Assembly: GCF_001662875.1 (NCBI RefSeq) | Contig: NZ_JPVZ01000003.1 | Span: forward strand, 248,001-312,000 | Direction: 5' to 3' | Source: Thalassospira tepidiphila MCCC 1A03514 | GTDB taxonomy: Bacteria > Pseudomonadota > Alphaproteobacteria > Rhodospirillales > Thalassospiraceae | Length of the DNA stretch: 64,000 bases | Shown here: in pieces, positions 6,723 to 18,100 of the stretch | Layout of the letters: the number at the start of each line of letters is the position of its first letter | Numbering within the stretch: the stretch's first letter is position 1 | Position numbers and translations under genes: made by a program | Notes under the pieces: generated by a model | What the model saw: only the letters and a program-made list of their open reading frames with translations | Told to the model about the DNA's origin: nothing | Databases searched by the model: none

Positions 6723-9518
6723 TTACACCTCCTGCTTTTTGAGAAGCAGCATCGAAAGCACGGTCAATGCCGGGAAGAAGATCAGAAGACTGATCAGTTC
6801 GGGATAAAGTTCCGCAAAGCCAAGCGCCTTGGTAAAGGTGCCGACACTGATCGACATGAAATGCGATGTCGGGATGATGGTTGAAAGCACAACCGGCGCC
6901 CCTTCAAGCGAAGAGACCGGCTGCATCATCCCCGAAAACATCACCGATGGCACCATGGTCGCAATCGCGGTGCCAAAAAGGGCTGCGATCTGGGTGCTGG
7001 TAAAGGACGAAATCAAAAGCCCCAATCCGGTGGTGGCGGTAACAAACAGGATCGCGCCCACCAGAAGCGTCAGGCCATTGCCGCGTAACGGCACCTCAAA
7101 CCAGAACAACGCCATCGCCGTCATCAAAACAAAGTTGATCAGGCCAAGCCCGATATAGGGCAACTGTTTGCCCCACAGGAATTCAAGCTTGGAAACCGGG
7201 GTGACATAAAGGTTGGTGATCGATCCCAGTTCCTTTTCACGCACCACCCCGACCGCCATTAAAACCGCGGGAATAAACATCAAAAGCAATGCAATAACCG
7301 ATGGCACCATGGCATAAATGCTTTTGAAATCCTGATTATAGCGATACCGCGTTTCAATGCGCATCGGCTGGCCGGTGTCGGCACTGCCGACATCGCGTTT
7401 GCGATGCTCTGCCAGATATTGGTTATGAATGCCTTCGACATAGCCATGAATGGTTTCGGCGCGAAATGGCATCGATCCATCAATAAACGCGCCGATTTCC
7501 GGGCTGTCACCGCGGGCAACATCGCGCCCGAAACCGGGCGGTATTTCAATCGCCAAGGCAATGTCCCCCGAAAGCAACCGTGCCTCAAGCTCATCATTGC
7601 TAAGTAGTGGTTCCTGTGCCTCGAAATACCGCGATCCCGAAAGGTTTTCGATATAGGTGCGGCTTTCAGCGCTTTGGTCACGATCAAGCACCGCATAGGT
7701 CAGGTTTTCAACATCAAATGTAATGCCCCAACCAAATACCGGCATCAGGATCGCGGTGCCAATCAAGGCAAACATCAGGCGGATCGGATCGCGCACCAGT
7801 TCCATCGTTTCGCGCAGCGAATAGGCCCATAACCGCCGGAAGCTGAACAGCGACGCCCGTGCCGGTTTCCAGTTGGCTTTGGCATCGTCATCCGTGGCAA
7901 GGGCATCTGCGGGGGCAGGGGCGTCTGGCGCGCCTGCATTCGCGCCATCCGAGCCATCCGGGCCTTCCGCTTCTTCCAGATGGCTGATAAACGCGTCTTC
8001 AAGGGTGTCGCAGCCGCGTCCCTTGGTGATGGCGCTCGGCGTATCACTGATCAACACCTTGCCGGCATGCATCAGCGATATGCGATCGCACCGCTCCGCC
8101 TCGTTCATGAAGTGGGTGGAAATGAAAATCGTTACCCCCTGATCACGCGAAAGCTCGACCAGCAATTCCCAAAACCCGTCACGTGCTACCGGATCAACAC
8201 CCGATGTCGGCTCATCCAAAATCAGGATTTCCGGGCTGTGAATGATCGCAACCGCCAGCGACAATCGTTGACGCACACCAAGCGGCAAGCGTTCACTCAG
8301 ATCATCAAGATAGGGCCCCAGCCCGAACCGTTTCGAAAGTTCCTCGATCCGCGGTTTGATTCTGTCCTTGGGTAAATGAAACAGATGCGCATGGAGCTCA
8401 AGGTTCTGCATCACGGTCAATTCGGAATACAGCGAAAAGGCCTGGCTCATATAGCCAACCCGATTGCGCAGCGCGATATCCTGCCCATCGACCGGCTTGC
8501 CAAACAGCTCGGCTGTGCCCTCAGACGCATTCAAAAGCCCGGTCAGCATCTTCATGGTCGTGGTCTTGCCACAGCCGTTGGAGCCGAGAAACCCGAAAAT
8601 CTCGCCTTTCTCGATCCGGAAGCTGACATCATCGACGGCGGTAAAATCACCAAACTTCTTGGTCAGATGTTCGGCAACGATCGCGGGCGTATCGCCATGA
8701 ATGGTGCGTTCCGGGATGGTCAGCTCATGATGGCCTTGGCGTTCTTCCTCGGGCAGCAGCGCAATAAACGCGGCCTCAAGCGTATCGGTCCCGGTGCGCT
8801 CCAAAATCTCGTCCGCGGTGCCGGTCGCAAGCACCTTGCCGTCATTCATCGCAATCAACCGGTCAAAGCGCGCTGCCTCATCCATATAGGCGGTGGCAAC
8901 CAGAACCGTCATCTCGCTTTGGGTTTGGCGGATGGCATCGATCAATTGCCAGAATTGCTGACGCGACAGCGGATCAACCCCGGTGGTCGGTTCATCCAGA
9001 ATAAGAATATCGGGATCATGGATCAGAGCACAACAAAGCCCAAGCTTCTGCTTCATGCCCCCCGAAAGCTTGCCGGCCGGGCGCTCGGTAAACGGATCAA
9101 GCCCGGTCGCGGCGACAAGCCGTGCTATGCGTTCATCGCGCTCGCGCTTGCCCTGACCAAACAGGCGGCCGAAAAATTCAAGGTTCTCGCGCACCGTCAG
9201 GTCCATATACAGGTTCTTGCCAAGCCCCTGGGGCATATAGGCAATGCGTGGCAGGATCGCGTTGCGATGCTTGGCATCTTTCATCGATCCGCCAAGCGTC
9301 TCGACCGTGCCGTCCTGCACCTTGCGCGCACCCGAAATCAGGGCAAGCGCACTTGATTTCCCAACCCCGTCCGGGCCGATAAAGCCCACGGTCTGTCCGG
9401 CCGGGATTTCAAGGCTGATCGCGTCAAGGGCGGCCACCTTGCCATATCGAAGCGTGACATCCTCAAGCCTTACAGCGACGTCTGATATATCGCGGGAAGT
9501 ATCGGTGCTGTCCACCAT
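6723..9518 (-). CDS. rbbA: Fused double ABC ATPase / ABC-2 permease, RbbA/YhiH-like
   Basis: 931 residues carrying two ATP-binding cassettes and a permease in one chain. Cassette 1 has its Walker A around residues 48-56 (GPDGVGKSS, with Asp where Asn is usual), signature LSGGM 151-155 and Walker B LILDEP 172-177. Cassette 2 has Walker A 312-320 (GSNGCGKTT), a signature read as [10 protein letters not shown] (degenerate, LPLG for LSGG), and [12 protein letters not shown]. The linker at about 525-560 is rich in Asp, Ala and Pro. The C-terminal 380 residues are an ABC-2 permease with one helix, a large extracytoplasmic loop and five more helices. In E. coli the homologue was named ribosome-associated ATPase, but here it sits with an adaptor and a permease, supporting export. 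Confidence 0.88.
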   Translation of the reverse strand: MVDSTDTSRDISDVAVRLEDVTLRYGKVAALDAISLEIPAGQTVGFIGPDGVGKSSALALISGARKVQDGTVETLGGSMKDAKHRNAILPRIAYMPQGLGKNLYMDLTVRENLEFFGRLFGQGKRERDERIARLVAATGLDPFTERPAGKLSGGMKQKLGLCCALIHDPDILILDEPTTGVDPLSRQQFWQLIDAIRQTQSEMTVLVATAYMDEAARFDRLIAMNDGKVLATGTADEILERTGTDTLEAAFIALLPEEERQGHHELTIPERTIHGDTPAIVAEHLTKKFGDFTAVDDVSFRIEKGEIFGFLGSNGCGKTTTMKMLTGLLNASEGTAELFGKPVDGQDIALRNRVGYMSQAFSLYSELTVMQNLELHAHLFHLPKDRIKPRIEELSKRFGLGPYLDDLSERLPLGVRQRLSLAVAIIHSPEILILDEPTSGVDPVARDGFWELLVELSRDQGVTIFISTHFMNEAERCDRISLMHAGKVLISDTPSAITKGRGCDTLEDAFISHLEEAEGPDGSDGANAGAPDAPAPADALATDDDAKANWKPARASLFSFRRLWAYSLRETMELVRDPIRLMFALIGTAILMPVFGWGITFDVENLTYAVLDRDQSAESRTYIENLSGSRYFEAQEPLLSNDELEARLLSGDIALAIEIPPGFGRDVARGDSPEIGAFIDGSMPFRAETIHGYVEGIHNQYLAEHRKRDVGSADTGQPMRIETRYRYNQDFKSIYAMVPSVIALLLMFIPAVLMAVGVVREKELGSITNLYVTPVSKLEFLWGKQLPYIGLGLINFVLMTAMALFWFEVPLRGNGLTLLVGAILFVTATTGLGLLISSFTSTQIAALFGTAIATMVPSVMFSGMMQPVSSLEGAPVVLSTIIPTSHFMSISVGTFTKALGFAELYPELISLLIFFPALTVLSMLLLKKQEV

Positions 9519-9529
9519 CTGGGCGCGCT

Positions 9530-10540
9530 CTATTGCGTGTTCTGACGCAGGGTGGCGTCATCAGGCACATTCGGGGTGAACGCCTCCGGCCAGTCGGTAT
9601 GATCAGCCAACATGATATAGGCCTCACCGGGCAGGCCGGTTTTTACCCGTTTGATATGCTCGGCCAGCAATTCCGGGTCGATCCGCACCTTGACGCGAAA
9701 CATCAATTTATCGCGCTCGGCCCGGGTTTCGACCTCGCGCGGGGTGAATTGCGCATCATCGGCGACAAACGATACCTTGGCCGGAATGACAAAGCTGGGG
9801 GCGGCATCCAGAACAATCCGCGCTTCATTGCCAACAAACGCCAATCCCGCCTGACGGGGCGGCAGGAACACGTTCATATAGACATCGGTCAGATCAATCA
9901 GGGTGATGACCGGGCCGCCACCAGCCAAAACCTCGCCCGGTTCGGCAAGGCGATATTGCACGCGGCCATCGCGCGGGGCCTTAAGGACCGAATCATCAAT
10001 TTGCACCTGAATGCCCTCAAGGGCGGCGGATGCCGCCGAGACATTCATCCGCGCACTGACAAGGCGCGCCTGGGCCGCGGTAAGGGCTGCTTTTGCGACA
10101 TTGCGATCGGCACGTCTCTGATCAAGTTGTTCGCGTGAAATGTTGTTGTTCTTGACCAGTTCCTCGGCACGCGAAAGCTGCTGCTCGGCAAAAGATAACT
10201 CGCTTTCGCGCTGAACAATCAGGGCTTCTGCCTCGGCAATGCCTTGTTCGGCACTGGCAAGCTCGGCACGGGCGCGCGCACGGTTGGCAACCAGTTCGGC
10301 GGTGTCCATCCGCGCCATGACCTGACCTGCGGTGACCTGATCACCTTCTTCGACCAGAACTTCCTCAACCCGCCCGGCATATTTGGTTGCCACCCGGATT
10401 TCCTCGGCCTCAATCCGGCCATTGCCCGATGCGATATAGTCAGGCAGGTCTGATTGCTGTGACTGCCAATAGGCATATCCACCCCCGGCGGCAGCGGCAA
10501 CCCCCACAAGAACGATCAACACGGCACGCAAGCTTTTCAT
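9530..10540 (-). CDS. HlyD-family periplasmic adaptor (membrane fusion protein)
   Basis: 336 residues from the ATG at 10540, where GGAG lies 8 bases upstream; a longer frame to 10591 lacks a ribosome site. One N-terminal transmembrane anchor ([17 protein letters not shown]) is followed by a biotinyl-lipoyl half-motif ([18 protein letters not shown]), a long Ala/Glu-rich coiled coil (about 80-190), the second lipoyl half ([21 protein letters not shown]) and a beta-barrel domain. It would link the inner-membrane exporter to the periplasm or an outer-membrane channel, which is not encoded here. First gene of the exporter operon, 11 bases before rbbA. Confidence 0.88.
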   Translation of the reverse strand: MKSLRAVLIVLVGVAAAAGGGYAYWQSQQSDLPDYIASGNGRIEAEEIRVATKYAGRVEEVLVEEGDQVTAGQVMARMDTAELVANRARARAELASAEQGIAEAEALIVQRESELSFAEQQLSRAEELVKNNNISREQLDQRRADRNVAKAALTAAQARLVSARMNVSAASAALEGIQVQIDDSVLKAPRDGRVQYRLAEPGEVLAGGGPVITLIDLTDVYMNVFLPPRQAGLAFVGNEARIVLDAAPSFVIPAKVSFVADDAQFTPREVETRAERDKLMFRVKVRIDPELLAEHIKRVKTGLPGEAYIMLADHTDWPEAFTPNVPDDATLRQNTQ

Positions 10541-10819
10541 TCCATTCTCCGACGACGGGGCGGACCAAGGCAGGGCGCAGGGACAGGGCACAGCGCGACT
10601 TGGTCAACAATTTCAACGAGTATTGCTCTTGCAATTGTGCAACGCAACACTCTCTGGAATGATCCTAGGTGATTGTTTCGCCCCGGGCTTTGATGTTGCG
10701 CAATCTTTTTTGAAAACCAATCACCTGTTTCAGACGTTTAAGTGAATGGTTGCGATTGTTCCGCTCGTTTCGGCTATATTGCGCGACGCCTCATTTGTTT
10801 TCAAAGGATTGTCTGTCCG

Positions 10820-11944
10820 GTGCTGTTTTTTCACATCAATGTCGCTCTTGCCTGTTTGTATGTTCTTGTGCGTCACGTGCGCTATCTGGCATGGCCGCGC
10901 TGGGCAAAGATCAGTTTTGGCGTGCTTTTGCTGATCGGATCCCAGCATCATCTTTATTCCCGCATCGCCTTTGGCAGCATGTTCTTGCCGGAATTCCCGC
11001 AACCGATTGTTGTCGCCATCAACGTGGCATTTGGCGTGATTTTCTTCCTGGTGTGGTTCCAGCTGGCCTATGACCTGATCGGTCTTTTGCTGCGCTGGGT
11101 GATCCTGCGCCGCAAGCAACACCCGCCCAAAATCCTGCGCACCGTCATGTCCTTTGCCGCCATCGCACTGGCCTGTTTTGGCGTGGCAGAAGGCATGCGC
11201 GTACCCGACGTCAAGGAAATGGATGTCACCATCCGCGACCTTCCCGATGCGTTTGACGGCTATCGCATTGTCCAGCTCACTGACCTTCATATCAGCAAGC
11301 TCTATGAACGCCCCTGGGTGGTAGAGGTGGTTGAAAAAACCAACGCGCTTGAGCCGGACCTGATCGTGATCACCGGTGATCTGATCGATGGTGAATTGCC
11401 GCTGCGCTACGATGATGTGCAGCCGCTTGTTGATCTGAGCGCGCGCGACGGGATCATCACCATTCCGGGCAATCATGAATACTATTTCGGCTATGAAAAC
11501 TGGATGCGCCATTATGGCGGGCTCAATATGCTGACCCTTGAAAACGATCATATCGTTCTGGATCGCGATGGAGGGCAACTGACCATCGCCGGCGTCACGG
11601 ACCTTCGCGCTGGCAATACGGACCGCCCCGAACCCGATGTTGCCAAGGCGCTTGAAGGCCGCCCGGAAGGGGCGCCTGTGATCTTGCTTGATCATCAACC
11701 GAAAATGGCCCGCGACGCAGCACCGCTGGGTGTCGATCTGCAACTTTCCGGCCATACCCACGGCGGCATGGTATGGGGCTTTGACAATATCGTGGCCATG
11801 CTCAATGGCGGCTTTGTATCGGGCATGTATGACATTGAGGACATGCAGCTTTACGTCAATAACGGCACCGCCCAATGGCCGGGCTTCGCCATCCGGGTTG
11901 GCGTGCCCGCTGAACTCACCGTGATTACGCTCCGCAAGGGCTAA
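10820..11944 (+). CDS. Membrane-anchored calcineurin-like metallophosphoesterase
   Basis: 374 residues from GTG 10820, preceded by AAGGA around 10806. An upstream GTG at 10742 would add 26 Cys/Arg-rich residues without resemblance to the family. Four hydrophobic segments occupy about residues 1-125, then a metallophosphoesterase domain with all metal-binding blocks: QLTDLHIS, ITGDLIDG, IPGNHEYY, LLDHQP and SGHTHGG. This is the YkuE/UDP-diacylglucosamine-hydrolase-like layout of a multi-helix anchor plus catalytic domain, which often acts on lipid or cell-envelope phosphoesters. Substrate unknown. Transcription probably ends at the bidirectional terminator shared with dgdA. Confidence 0.85.
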   Translation: MLFFHINVALACLYVLVRHVRYLAWPRWAKISFGVLLLIGSQHHLYSRIAFGSMFLPEFPQPIVVAINVAFGVIFFLVWFQLAYDLIGLLLRWVILRRKQHPPKILRTVMSFAAIALACFGVAEGMRVPDVKEMDVTIRDLPDAFDGYRIVQLTDLHISKLYERPWVVEVVEKTNALEPDLIVITGDLIDGELPLRYDDVQPLVDLSARDGIITIPGNHEYYFGYENWMRHYGGLNMLTLENDHIVLDRDGGQLTIAGVTDLRAGNTDRPEPDVAKALEGRPEGAPVILLDHQPKMARDAAPLGVDLQLSGHTHGGMVWGFDNIVAMLNGGFVSGMYDIEDMQLYVNNGTAQWPGFAIRVGVPAELTVITLRKG

Positions 11945-11957
11945 GCCCACCCAAAAC

Positions 11958-11991
11958 AAAACGGCGTCCCGAGAAATCAGGACGCCGTTTT
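11958..11991. terminator. Bidirectional terminator between the phosphoesterase gene and dgdA
   Basis: A perfect 12-base stem: AAAACGGCGTCC (11958-11969) pairs with GGACGCCGTTTT (11980-11991). The A-run and T-run flank the GC core, so it can serve both converging genes. Confidence 0.85.
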
Positions 11992-12033
11992 CCGTGCGGT
12001 GGCACAAGGGGAGGGGCGAGAAGCTATTAGGTC

Positions 12034-13365
<1,332 letters not shown>

Positions 13366-13410
13366 TCATTTGATGGGAAAAGCCTATCTTGTGGCGCGAA
13401 AGCGGTAAAA

Positions 13411-13437
13411 TTGATAATGCTTGTACTCCGATATCAA
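13411..13437. promoter_or_regulatory. LysR-type operator between dgdA and dgdR
   Basis: TTGATA (13411-13416) and TATCAA (13432-13437) form an interrupted inverted repeat with a 15-base spacer, of the T-N11-A type bound by LysR regulators. It sits between the divergent starts at 13341 and 13471. It probably mediates DgdR autoregulation and dgdA induction. Confidence 0.6.
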
Positions 13438-13470
13438 AAATATTGATGGCTGTAATGGACGGAGCCCCGT

Positions 13471-14346
13471 ATGCAGGCACTGCTTGATCTCAAACTGCTG
13501 ACAACCTTCGTCCGTGCGGCCCATGTCGGCACGCTCAGTGCCGCCGCCATTCAGGTCGGCCGCACCCAATCAACCGTCACCATGCAGATCCAGCGACTTG
13601 AAGATGCGCTGGGTCAAAGCCTGTTTCATCGTTCGGGCAGTGGGGTGCGACTGACCGGGGCTGGGGAGCGGTTTCTGGGGTATGCCGAACGCATCTTGCG
13701 CCTGCATGATGATGCGGTCTCAAGCTTTTCCGATCAGGGATTGCGCGGTGCCATCACCTTTGGCTGCCCCGAAGATTACCTGATCGCCTTTTTCCCGGCC
13801 TTGCTCAAAAGTTTTGGCGCGATCCATCGTGATATCGAAATCCGGGTGGTGTCGGCCCCGACGCCGGAATTGCAAAAACTCCTGCATGCGCGCCAGATCG
13901 ACATGGCGCTGGTTTCCACTCCGGATATAACGCCCGGCGGTGACTTTATCCGCACCGAACAACTCGCCTGGGTCGGCAGCAAACCGACGCTGGAACTCCA
14001 TGATTTCAACCAGAACACCGGCCCGCAAAGCCCGATCCCGCTGGCACTGGCCGCCGCCAACGCCCTTGATCATCGATCCGCCCGTGATGCGATGGACGCG
14101 GCCAAATTGCCCTATCAAATCGCCTATGCCAGCAACAGCTTGGCGGGCCTGATCGCCGTGACCCGTTCTGGGCTTGCCATCAGCGTGATGATGCAAAAGG
14201 CGGTGCCGAGCGATCTTTTCATCCTGAAATCGCCGTTACCACCCTTGCCGAAATTGGGCCTGCGCGTCCTGAAATCCGAGATTAATCCAAGCCCGGCCAC
14301 GGACGCATTCGCCGATCACATCACCAACATGCTGCCGTTCTTGTGA
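13471..14346 (+). CDS. dgdR: LysR-family regulator DgdR
   Basis: 291 residues. The N-terminal winged helix-turn-helix reads LLTTFVRAAHVGTLSAAAIQVGRTQSTVTMQIQRLE (I give only its limits, residues 8-45), followed by FHRSGSGVRLTGAGERFL and a periplasmic-binding-protein-like effector domain. Divergent from dgdA with a LysR-type inverted repeat in the 129-base intergenic space. In Burkholderia DgdR represses dgdA in the absence of dialkylglycines. The role here is inferred from orientation and from the partner gene. Confidence 0.85.
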   Translation: MQALLDLKLLTTFVRAAHVGTLSAAAIQVGRTQSTVTMQIQRLEDALGQSLFHRSGSGVRLTGAGERFLGYAERILRLHDDAVSSFSDQGLRGAITFGCPEDYLIAFFPALLKSFGAIHRDIEIRVVSAPTPELQKLLHARQIDMALVSTPDITPGGDFIRTEQLAWVGSKPTLELHDFNQNTGPQSPIPLALAAANALDHRSARDAMDAAKLPYQIAYASNSLAGLIAVTRSGLAISVMMQKAVPSDLFILKSPLPPLPKLGLRVLKSEINPSPATDAFADHITNMLPFL

Positions 14347-14397
14347 ATGGCTTACAATCCCGCCAGTACCCAAAACTGGCACACTGAACAGATGAGC

Positions 14398-15606
14398 TTA
14401 AAGCAGATTGGCGGTCGGCCGGATCAGGTTGGTATCATACCAACCTTGCAGTGTTTTACTGCCAGCGTATTGCGTCCAGGTCGTCACAGATTGCACCGGG
14501 TTCCAGTTGTTTGGGGCAAGAAAAACAGTCGTGCCACGCTTCTCGCTGAAGGGTGAGGCGCCGTAGGTTGCGATATTCCATTTTGTTGTTTGATGGACGG
14601 AAAAATCCTGTCCGTGGCGCCCTTTTGCCCCAAATCCGCGCGACAATATACCGGGCCAACCTTCAAGTTGGAAAAAGGTGTTTGGTGCAAGCCAGGAAGT
14701 GTTCCCGGCAAGGAGGGAACAGACAAAAGGGCAAGGAGTGGGCGCGTCATCTGCGGTGATTGCATCAGAAAGTGCACCAAGGGCTGCTCCGAATATGGTT
14801 CTTAAAGTACTGCCGGTTCGTGCGCCGATATAACCGCCAAGCATGGTACCTGTGGTGGATCCGCCGATATCATTGGGATAGGCATATCCGGCACCGATAT
14901 TGGTCAGGCCTTTTGCCCCGGAATAATGCGAATGCATGTAGGCGGTGCTGGTCTTCTCATAAAGCGCACCGTTTTCCTTGAACATATCTAGGAATGCGGG
15001 CGGTGTTCCAAATGGGATATCATCAACCGAGTTGATCGCAACAAAATGCGCACCTGTTGCAAACAGTTCAAGGAAAGCAAGAATATTAAATTGCTTTTGT
15101 GCAGCCGCCAGTCCCCTTGGCTGCGCAATTTCCGTGTTTGTCAGAAAAAGATCGGCGCGCTCATATCCGTCAATATCATAGACCGGTGCTGAATTCGGAC
15201 CCGCGACCGGGCCGTGATACGTAATATCGGGAACATACAATGCCGAATGATTGGCCTGTACATAGGCTGCAATACTTTCAAACAGGGCAATATCCGTGGC
15301 GCGTGTAGTCGCCGGAACGCCATTTGTCGGAGTGTTTGCTATACCAAGCACATGATTGGTCCAGATGGTGAGCCAAAGCTCCAATATTGCCGCCTGGGTC
15401 GCATTGTCAATCAGCCAGTAACCGGGTTGATCAGCCTGAGCAGCAGCCAGAATACCGTTTGTCATCGCGGTGGGATTGCGCACCTGACCCGTACCGTTTT
15501 CGAATAACTTGTTGATAAAAGTTGAGACCGAGTTCTGGTCTGCCGGGCTGTTCTGGTTGTAAGGGGGCGGCAATGTGATTGCATTATGTGCGGTGGCAAA
15601 ATTCAT
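14398..15606 (-). CDS. Uncharacterised 402-residue protein of a two-gene unit
   Basis: No family recognised. There is no signal peptide and no metal or nucleotide motif. The N-terminal 80 residues are Asn/Pro-rich, then mixed helical sequence rich in Trp and aromatic residues. A glycine-rich hydrophobic stretch at about 255-290 (GGSTTGTMLGGYIGARTG then LRTIFGAALGALSDAI) looks like a glycine-zipper membrane hairpin. The C-terminal third is rich in Trp, Asn and Thr, with four cysteines in total at most. It follows the 174-residue gene by 51 bases on the same strand. Base composition is slightly lower in GC than dgdR. Possible roles include a pore-forming or secreted effector, which is speculation based only on the hydrophobic hairpin. 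Confidence 0.7.
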   Translation of the reverse strand: MNFATAHNAITLPPPYNQNSPADQNSVSTFINKLFENGTGQVRNPTAMTNGILAAAQADQPGYWLIDNATQAAILELWLTIWTNHVLGIANTPTNGVPATTRATDIALFESIAAYVQANHSALYVPDITYHGPVAGPNSAPVYDIDGYERADLFLTNTEIAQPRGLAAAQKQFNILAFLELFATGAHFVAINSVDDIPFGTPPAFLDMFKENGALYEKTSTAYMHSHYSGAKGLTNIGAGYAYPNDIGGSTTGTMLGGYIGARTGSTLRTIFGAALGALSDAITADDAPTPCPFVCSLLAGNTSWLAPNTFFQLEGWPGILSRGFGAKGRHGQDFSVHQTTKWNIATYGASPFSEKRGTTVFLAPNNWNPVQSVTTWTQYAGSKTLQGWYDTNLIRPTANLL

Positions 15607-15657
15607 GACGTGAACCCATCTTCAATTGTGTTTGATGATCGCGTTGCAGCACGTGCC

Positions 15658-16182
15658 TTATTTGGTTTTGAACCAGGAAGGGGCGGTGAATTTGGCTTCG
15701 GTGACTTTGGGTTTGATCGATACACCTGCCATGTTTTCCTGTGCCGTCTCGACCTCGGTATTCAAGCCTGCGGCCAACAGGTCCGCCTGCATGGCTGCCA
15801 CCACGGAGCTGAGCTCGGTGCCAAGCTTTTCAAGTGTCGGGTTGTAAAGCGTGCTGGGATAGCTGGATGGACGCATCAATGCCCCCTTGGGGGCTGTTTT
15901 ATTGGCGTCAATCTGCAAGTCGATCAAAGTCAGCAAAACCTCTTCAATCGTTTGGACAGCAATAAAACTTTCCTCGATCTTCGCCAGCAGGGCGATGGGA
16001 TCATCCCCCTTTTTGACCGATCCACATGCGTCAACCAACTGCTGATAGGTGGTTACTTCTGCTTTAAGCAGCCTGATCTGATCGGGAATGGTCGTTTTGC
16101 TATCCTTGATCTCCACACCGGTTTGCAAGCCATCACTGATCTTCCAGAGGGCATTCCATTCCGTCTTGAAATCTTTCAGCAT
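15658..16182 (-). CDS. Uncharacterised 174-residue helical protein of a two-gene unit
   Basis: Start set at the ATG at 16182, with GGAG 8 bases upstream; the frame extends to 16236 without a ribosome site. The sequence is almost entirely amphipathic helix (DFKTEWNALWKISDG, EVTTYQQLVDACGS, LLTLIDLQIDANKT, LGTELSSVVAAMQADLLAAG), has no signal peptide and ends in a Lys/Pro-rich tail (SIKPKVTEAKF). It precedes the 402-residue gene by 51 bases. No similarity recognised. An all-helical small partner and a larger protein with a hydrophobic hairpin is the layout of some binary pore-formers or chaperone-effector pairs; neither can be claimed from sequence. Confidence 0.68.
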   Translation of the reverse strand: MLKDFKTEWNALWKISDGLQTGVEIKDSKTTIPDQIRLLKAEVTTYQQLVDACGSVKKGDDPIALLAKIEESFIAVQTIEEVLLTLIDLQIDANKTAPKGALMRPSSYPSTLYNPTLEKLGTELSSVVAAMQADLLAAGLNTEVETAQENMAGVSIKPKVTEAKFTAPSWFKTK

Positions 16183-16353
16183 TGATCGCGCTCCGTTGCA
16201 GCGGTTTATACCCGCAGCAACGACGCAATTCAGCAAGGTGTTGTGACGCGAAAAGGTGACCTTGGGGAAAAGGTCTCAGACTTTTCTAAGCCCGGTCATG
16301 GTCATGTTTGTCGAGCAAATTACCAAGATGTCGGCAGGGGGCAGTCGGGAAGT

Positions 16354-17043
16354 CTACGTTTGCAAACCGGCACAGCGCGCGGTGTTGCGGACATGGGCCT
16401 GCATTTCACGCCGCGCACGTTCGGCGTCATTGTCGCGCAGGGCGGCGATGATTTTGCGGTGTTCACCGATGGAGGCGCGCATGCGTTCCGGATCGGTGAT
16501 CGGGATCGGCTGGCGCTGGGTTTCGGTGATCTTGTCGCGCACCGCCTGATAAAGTTCGCGCATCATGCTGTTCGAACACGCCTCGACGATCGTTGCATGG
16601 AATTCCAGATCGGCCTCGACATTGGCGATCAGGTCCTGCTCGGCCCAGCATTTTTCCATGCGGTTGGTGGCGTCTTCCATCGCCTCAAGCTGGGTCGCGG
16701 TCAGGCGGCCACAGGCCAGCGCTGCAATTTCGCTTTCAAGGATCATGCGCGTCTGGAACACGTCAAAAACACTGTGGCTTTCCGAATAGCGCCACGGTGC
16801 CATATCGGCTTTGGCGCGGCTGGCGGGGTCGGTGACAAAGGTGCCGCGCCCGGCCTCGGTCTTGATCAGACCAAGTGTTTCAAGGGTCAGAAGTGCCTCG
16901 CGCAAGGAAGCCCGGGAAATGCCGAATTTCTGCGCGAATTCGCGCTGGGATGGGATTTTGTCGCCCGGGGTCAGTTCCCCGTTCTGGATCATGTCCTGAA
17001 TTTGGCGTGCGACTGTCTGCGGCAGCGGCGTGCGGTTGAACAT
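16354..17043 (-). CDS. GntR-family regulator, FadR/FCD subfamily
   Basis: 229 residues. A winged helix-turn-helix (TVARQIQDMIQNGELTPGDKIPSQREFAQKFGISRASLREAL within residues 8-50) is followed by an all-helical FCD effector domain with the metal or carboxylate-binding residues spread through ESEIAALACGR, DLEFHATIVEACSN and IGEHRKIIAAL. Divergent from the ABC importer-hydantoinase operon, 176 bases away, with a matching palindrome between. FCD regulators usually release DNA on binding a carboxylate metabolite, here probably a compound handled by the divergent operon. Confidence 0.88.
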   Translation of the reverse strand: MFNRTPLPQTVARQIQDMIQNGELTPGDKIPSQREFAQKFGISRASLREALLTLETLGLIKTEAGRGTFVTDPASRAKADMAPWRYSESHSVFDVFQTRMILESEIAALACGRLTATQLEAMEDATNRMEKCWAEQDLIANVEADLEFHATIVEACSNSMMRELYQAVRDKITETQRQPIPITDPERMRASIGEHRKIIAALRDNDAERARREMQAHVRNTARCAGLQT

Positions 17044-17157
17044 TCCCTCGTGTCCTTCTTGCGTATTTTTTGCTCAGTTGTCGGTATCAAAGCAAATCTG
17101 ACTCATTTTTGCACAAACAATCTTGCACGTATCATCCAAATATGTTTGTCTGGCCTG

Positions 17158-17172
17158 ACTGGTCTGACCAGT
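17158..17172. promoter_or_regulatory. FadR/FCD-type operator of the hydantoinase operon
   Basis: Perfect palindrome ACTGGTC-T-GACCAGT in the divergent promoter region. The core TGGTCTGACCA is the common operator shape of FCD-type GntR regulators. Extra half-sites CTGGCC (about 17150) and GACCAG (17175-17180) flank it, suggesting cooperative binding. It lies 48 bases before the importer start. Confidence 0.75.
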
Positions 17173-17219
17173 TAGACCAGAAGTATCTCAGGGTAGGCTA
17201 AAAACACAAGGAAATCATA

Positions 17220-18017
17220 ATGAAGTTTCTCAACTTTCTGACGTCCAGCGTCGTTGGCGGCGTTCTTGCCGTGTCCTCACTGGCATCCGCAAACGCAGCA
17301 GACCTGACCGTTGGTGCCAATATCGGCAACGTGCCGTGGGAATTCGAAGAAGCTGACGGCACCGTGGTCGGTTTCGAAGTCGATCTCGTCAATGAAATCG
17401 CCAACCGCCTTGGCAAATCGGTCGAGTTCGTCAACATCCCGTTCAACGGCCTGTTCCCGGCGGTCCAGTCGGGCCGGATCGACATGGCGGTTTCGTCCAT
17501 CACCATCACCGACAAGCGCCTTGAGTCTGTCACCTTCGCACAGCCTTATTACGACAGTGACCAGTCCCTGACCGCCACCGCAGAAGGCGGCGTCACCGGC
17601 CTGGCTACCATGGATGGTAAGGTTGTTGGTGTTGATACCGGATCCACGGGCGATATGTGGGTCACCGCAAATGGCGGCGAATACGGCATTGCCGATGTCC
17701 GCCGTTACGAAGGCCTGTCGCCAGCCATGCTTGATCTGCAGGCCGGTCGTATTGACGGCTATGTAAGCGACATCCCGGCACTGCTGTATTACGTCAAGGA
17801 CAAGCCGGCCCTTAAAGTGGTCGAGCGCATCACCACCGGTGAAAAATACTCGATCATGTTTAACAAGGATGCAGCCCTCGCAACCGAAGTTAACGACGTT
17901 ATCACCGAGCTGAAAAAAGAAGGCTTCATCGCCGGTCTGCATGAAACCTGGTTCGGTGCAACGCCAGAAGACACCACCTCGACCGTTCAGGTCCTTGATA
18001 TGCCGACCCTTAAATAA
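17220..18017 (+). CDS. Amino-acid-type ABC transporter substrate-binding protein
   Basis: 265 residues. A signal peptide ends near ANA-A (about residue 26), then a family 3 solute-binding fold: LTVGANIGNVPWEFEEADG, GFEVDLVNEIANRLGK, NIPFNGLFPAVQSGRIDMAVSSITIT, and the hinge GVDTGSTGDMW. Polar amino acids or related carboxylated amines are the usual ligands; Glu residues in the binding loop (PWEFEEAD) replace the more usual aromatic-rich P-F loop. First gene of the operon; an 83-base gap precedes the permease gene. Context suggests a cyclic ureide or an amino acid derivative as substrate. Confidence 0.87.
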   Translation: MKFLNFLTSSVVGGVLAVSSLASANAADLTVGANIGNVPWEFEEADGTVVGFEVDLVNEIANRLGKSVEFVNIPFNGLFPAVQSGRIDMAVSSITITDKRLESVTFAQPYYDSDQSLTATAEGGVTGLATMDGKVVGVDTGSTGDMWVTANGGEYGIADVRRYEGLSPAMLDLQAGRIDGYVSDIPALLYYVKDKPALKVVERITTGEKYSIMFNKDAALATEVNDVITELKKEGFIAGLHETWFGATPEDTTSTVQVLDMPTLK

Positions 18018-18100
18018 TCGCGCATATCGCTGATCATCCCTGCCGACGATACCAATCCTTTTTCGGTGTCGTCGGCGGGGCAACCTGACCTGGTGGTAAA

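Noticed and set aside
8376..9356. Long plus-strand open frame (326 codons) across the rbbA gene
   Set aside because: Antisense shadow of a GC-rich gene with conserved ABC motifs on the minus strand; no ribosome site and no family resemblance.
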